Of a stretch of DNA of 64,000 nt, positions 62,410 to 64,000 are shown piece by piece; the first letter of the stretch is position 1, and every line of letters starts with the position of its first letter. The translations under genes and the position numbers were made by a program. The stretch is taken from assembly GCF_006715025.1 (NCBI RefSeq), contig NZ_VFMK01000001.1:5208001-5272000 (forward strand), written 5' to 3'. Origin of the DNA: Serratia fonticola. GTDB lineage: Bacteria; Pseudomonadota; Gammaproteobacteria; Enterobacterales; Enterobacteriaceae. Under the pieces are notes generated by a model. The model made no database searches. It saw nothing but the letters and a program-made list of their open reading frames with translations, and was not told where the DNA came from.

Positions 62410-62961
62410 ATGCTCCAGCACCAGCATGTCGTTTTACTTGATGAGCAGGGCCAACCGACAGGCATCATGGACAAATATGCCGCCCACCAGCAACAGACGC
62501 CTCTCCATCTGGCATTCTCTACCTGGATTTTCAATCCACAGAGTCAACTTCTCGTCACGCGTCGCGCCTTGAGCAAAAAAGCCTGGCCCGGCGTTTGGAC
62601 CAATTCGGTTTGCGGCCACCCGCAATGGCAGGAACCTTTCGAACACGCCATCCAGCAGCGCTGCCGCTATGAGGTTGGCCTGGAGGTTGAGCATATCACC
62701 GCCGTCGCCCCTGATTTTCGTTACTGTGAAACCGACGCCTCCGGCATTATGGAAAACGAAATCTGCCCGGTTTATGCGGCATTGGCGGTAGGGGACGTGA
62801 TGCCCAGAGTGAATGAGGTCATGGATTTCCATTGGGTTGATTTGAGCGCGCTAATGAGTTCACTGGCGACCACCCCTTGGGCATTCAGCCCCTGGATGGT
62901 GCAACAGCTCTCCCGTCCCCAAACGGTAGAAAACTTGATCGCCTTCACAAAACAGCGTTAA
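62410..62961 (+). CDS. idi: Isopentenyl-diphosphate delta-isomerase (type I) Idi
   Basis: 183 residues, Nudix-fold enzyme interconverting IPP and DMAPP. The active-site Cys is in WTNSVCGHPQ, the Glu in MENEICPVY, and LLVTRRALSKKAWPGVW matches E. coli Idi closely. Monocistronic. The ribosome site is weak (GGAATC, 13 bp upstream). Confidence 0.94.
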   Translation: MLQHQHVVLLDEQGQPTGIMDKYAAHQQQTPLHLAFSTWIFNPQSQLLVTRRALSKKAWPGVWTNSVCGHPQWQEPFEHAIQQRCRYEVGLEVEHITAVAPDFRYCETDASGIMENEICPVYAALAVGDVMPRVNEVMDFHWVDLSALMSSLATTPWAFSPWMVQQLSRPQTVENLIAFTKQR

Positions 62962-63016
62962 TCGCCCTGGGATAGGTATCAGCCTCCTTAACCACTCAAC
63001 CTGCAATTCGAACCGC

Positions 63017-63044
63017 TCAGTCAGCGTATCAAACCGCTGACTGA
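63017..63044 (+). terminator. Hairpin downstream of idi
   Basis: TCAGTCAGCG, loop TATCAAAC, CGCTGACTGA: perfect 10-bp stem 56 bp past the idi stop; no T-run follows. Confidence 0.5.
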
Positions 63045-63179
63045 AAATATGATGTATTCCCTTCCCTTGGCTCGTAATGATGAGCTGTTCCTAAACCTGC
63101 CCCTAACCAGGGGAAGACGCTAGACCCAAAAATGTCCGACAGCAGGCCGGTGGCCTGAAACATCTAATAATCGGATTTA

Positions 63180-63256
63180 TACCCGGCGTCCTTCAAGACA
63201 CAGCGTCGTGACCTGTACTCGCTCATGCCTGGCTGCGACTTGAAATTCATCGGGTA
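63180..63256. repeat. Inverted-end repeat (77 bp) upstream of btsT
   Basis: TACCCGGCGTCCTTCAAG on the left pairs with CTTGAAATTCATCGGGTA on the right (about 25-bp imperfect inverted ends). A clean member of the family seen at 11470. Ends 40 bp before the btsT start, so it lies in the leader or promoter. Confidence 0.6.
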
Positions 63257-63295
63257 ACTCACTCAATTTTTTGCAGAATGGAATAAGGATACCTC

Positions 63296-64000
63296 ATGAA
63301 ACGCGAGGGAATTTTAAAACACCTCCCATGGATGCTACTGGGGATACTCGGGGCAGCCTGCCTGGGTGTTATTGCATTGCGCCGGGGCGAAAGCATCAGT
63401 GCGCTGTGGATCATCGTGGCTTCGGTCGCGGTCTATCTGGTGGCTTACCGCTACTACAGCCTCTATATCGCCACCAAAGTGATGCAGTTGGACGCCACGC
63501 GCGCCACACCTGCGGTGGTCAACAACGATGGCCTGAACTATGTGCCGACCAATAAAAACGTGCTGTTCGGCCACCACTTTGCGGCAATCGCCGGTGCGGG
63601 CCCGTTGGTTGGCCCGGTGCTGGCAGCACAGGTCGGCTATCTGCCGGGTACGCTGTGGCTGCTAGGCGGCGTGGTGCTGGCAGGGGCAGTACAGGACTTT
63701 ATGGTACTGTTTATCTCCTCTCGCCGTAACGGCGCCTCTCTGGGCGAGATCATCAAAAAGGAAATGGGCCCGATCCCTGGCACCATCGCGCTGTTTGGCT
63801 GCTTCCTGATCATGATCATCATCCTGGCGGTGCTGGCGCTGATCGTGGTGAAAGCCCTGGCAGAAAGCCCATGGGGCGTGTTCACCGTCTGCTCTACCGT
63901 GCCAATCGCGCTGTTTATGGGCGTGTATATGCGCTTCCTGCGTCCTGGCCGCGTGGGCGAAGTTTCCATCATCGGCATCGTGCTGCTGGTTGCCTCGATC
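63296..64000 (+). CDS. btsT: Pyruvate/H+ symporter BtsT (CstA family), N-terminal part
   Basis: 235 codons in the window; continues past the edge (family length about 715). MKREGILKHLPWMLLGILGA and the long hydrophobic course through GHHFAAIAGAGPLVGPVLAAQ and DFMVLFISSRRNGASLGE are nearly those of E. coli BtsT (YjiY). AAGGAT precedes the ATG. In E. coli it is activated by BtsSR on pyruvate. Confidence 0.93.
   Translation, partial: MKREGILKHLPWMLLGILGAACLGVIALRRGESISALWIIVASVAVYLVAYRYYSLYIATKVMQLDATRATPAVVNNDGLNYVPTNKNVLFGHHFAAIAGAGPLVGPVLAAQVGYLPGTLWLLGGVVLAGAVQDFMVLFISSRRNGASLGEIIKKEMGPIPGTIALFGCFLIMIIILAVLALIVVKALAESPWGVFTVCSTVPIALFMGVYMRFLRPGRVGEVSIIGIVLLVASI

Overview
The window is chromosomal DNA from an enterobacterium, most likely a Serratia (inferred from gene order, protein similarity recalled from memory and the local repeat family; no search was run). 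The backbone runs in the E. coli deo-yjjVU-osmY-prfC-rimI-holD-rsmC-leuVPQ order. It has local differences: yjjIW is replaced by a CNT nucleoside transporter, and yjjG is absent between rimI and prfC.

Layout. 1-5 kb: deoB (cut by the window edge), deoA, deoC and a nucleoside transporter, with tandem CRP sites. 5-12.8 kb: housekeeping genes yjjV, yjjU, csbD-like, ytjA, osmY, prfC, rimI, holD, rsmC. 12.8-17.7 kb: an accessory operon of a second-type leuCD pair, a small ORF, a dehalogenase-like alpha/beta hydrolase and a LysR regulator, followed upstream by AT-rich DNA with an MFS gene remnant. 17.7-23.3 kb: aldo/keto reductase with divergent LysR gene, three tandem tRNA-Leu(CAG), a DUF1435-like gene, a diguanylate cyclase and ampH.

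23.4-32.4 kb: the complete meta-cleavage pathway for homoprotocatechuate (hpaG1 G2 E D F H I), the permease hpaX and regulators hpaA and hpaR; the monooxygenase hpaBC is not beside it. 32.4-40.4 kb: an amine-type cluster (two SDR enzymes, a MoaF protein, DUF3156, an APC permease, a LuxR-type regulator, then MFS plus HDAC-like amidohydrolase). Together these two blocks look like uptake and catabolism of aromatic amines and acids.

41.1-46.8 kb: the mannosylglycerate locus mngB-mngA/mngR, bracketed by two direct copies of a non-coding repeat. 47.2-56.2 kb: ldtB, a Rob-like and another AraC-type regulator, Fur-linked yncE, a large autotransporter carrying a PAP2 phosphatase domain, a His-rich lipoprotein and an HNH endonuclease. 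56.2-61.7 kb: an RNA-repair locus with divergent rtcR and a putative sigma54-driven operon rtcB-rlaP-(unknown helical protein), lacking rtcA. 61.7-64 kb: a secreted hypothetical protein, idi, and the start of btsT, cut by the window edge.

At least eight short elements with related inverted ends (TACCC...TTTCAAG...CTGCAGC type) are scattered between genes. The best candidates for something little described are the rtcB-rlaP-unknown operon, the phosphatase autotransporter, the leuCD-dehalogenase operon and the repeat-bracketed mng locus.
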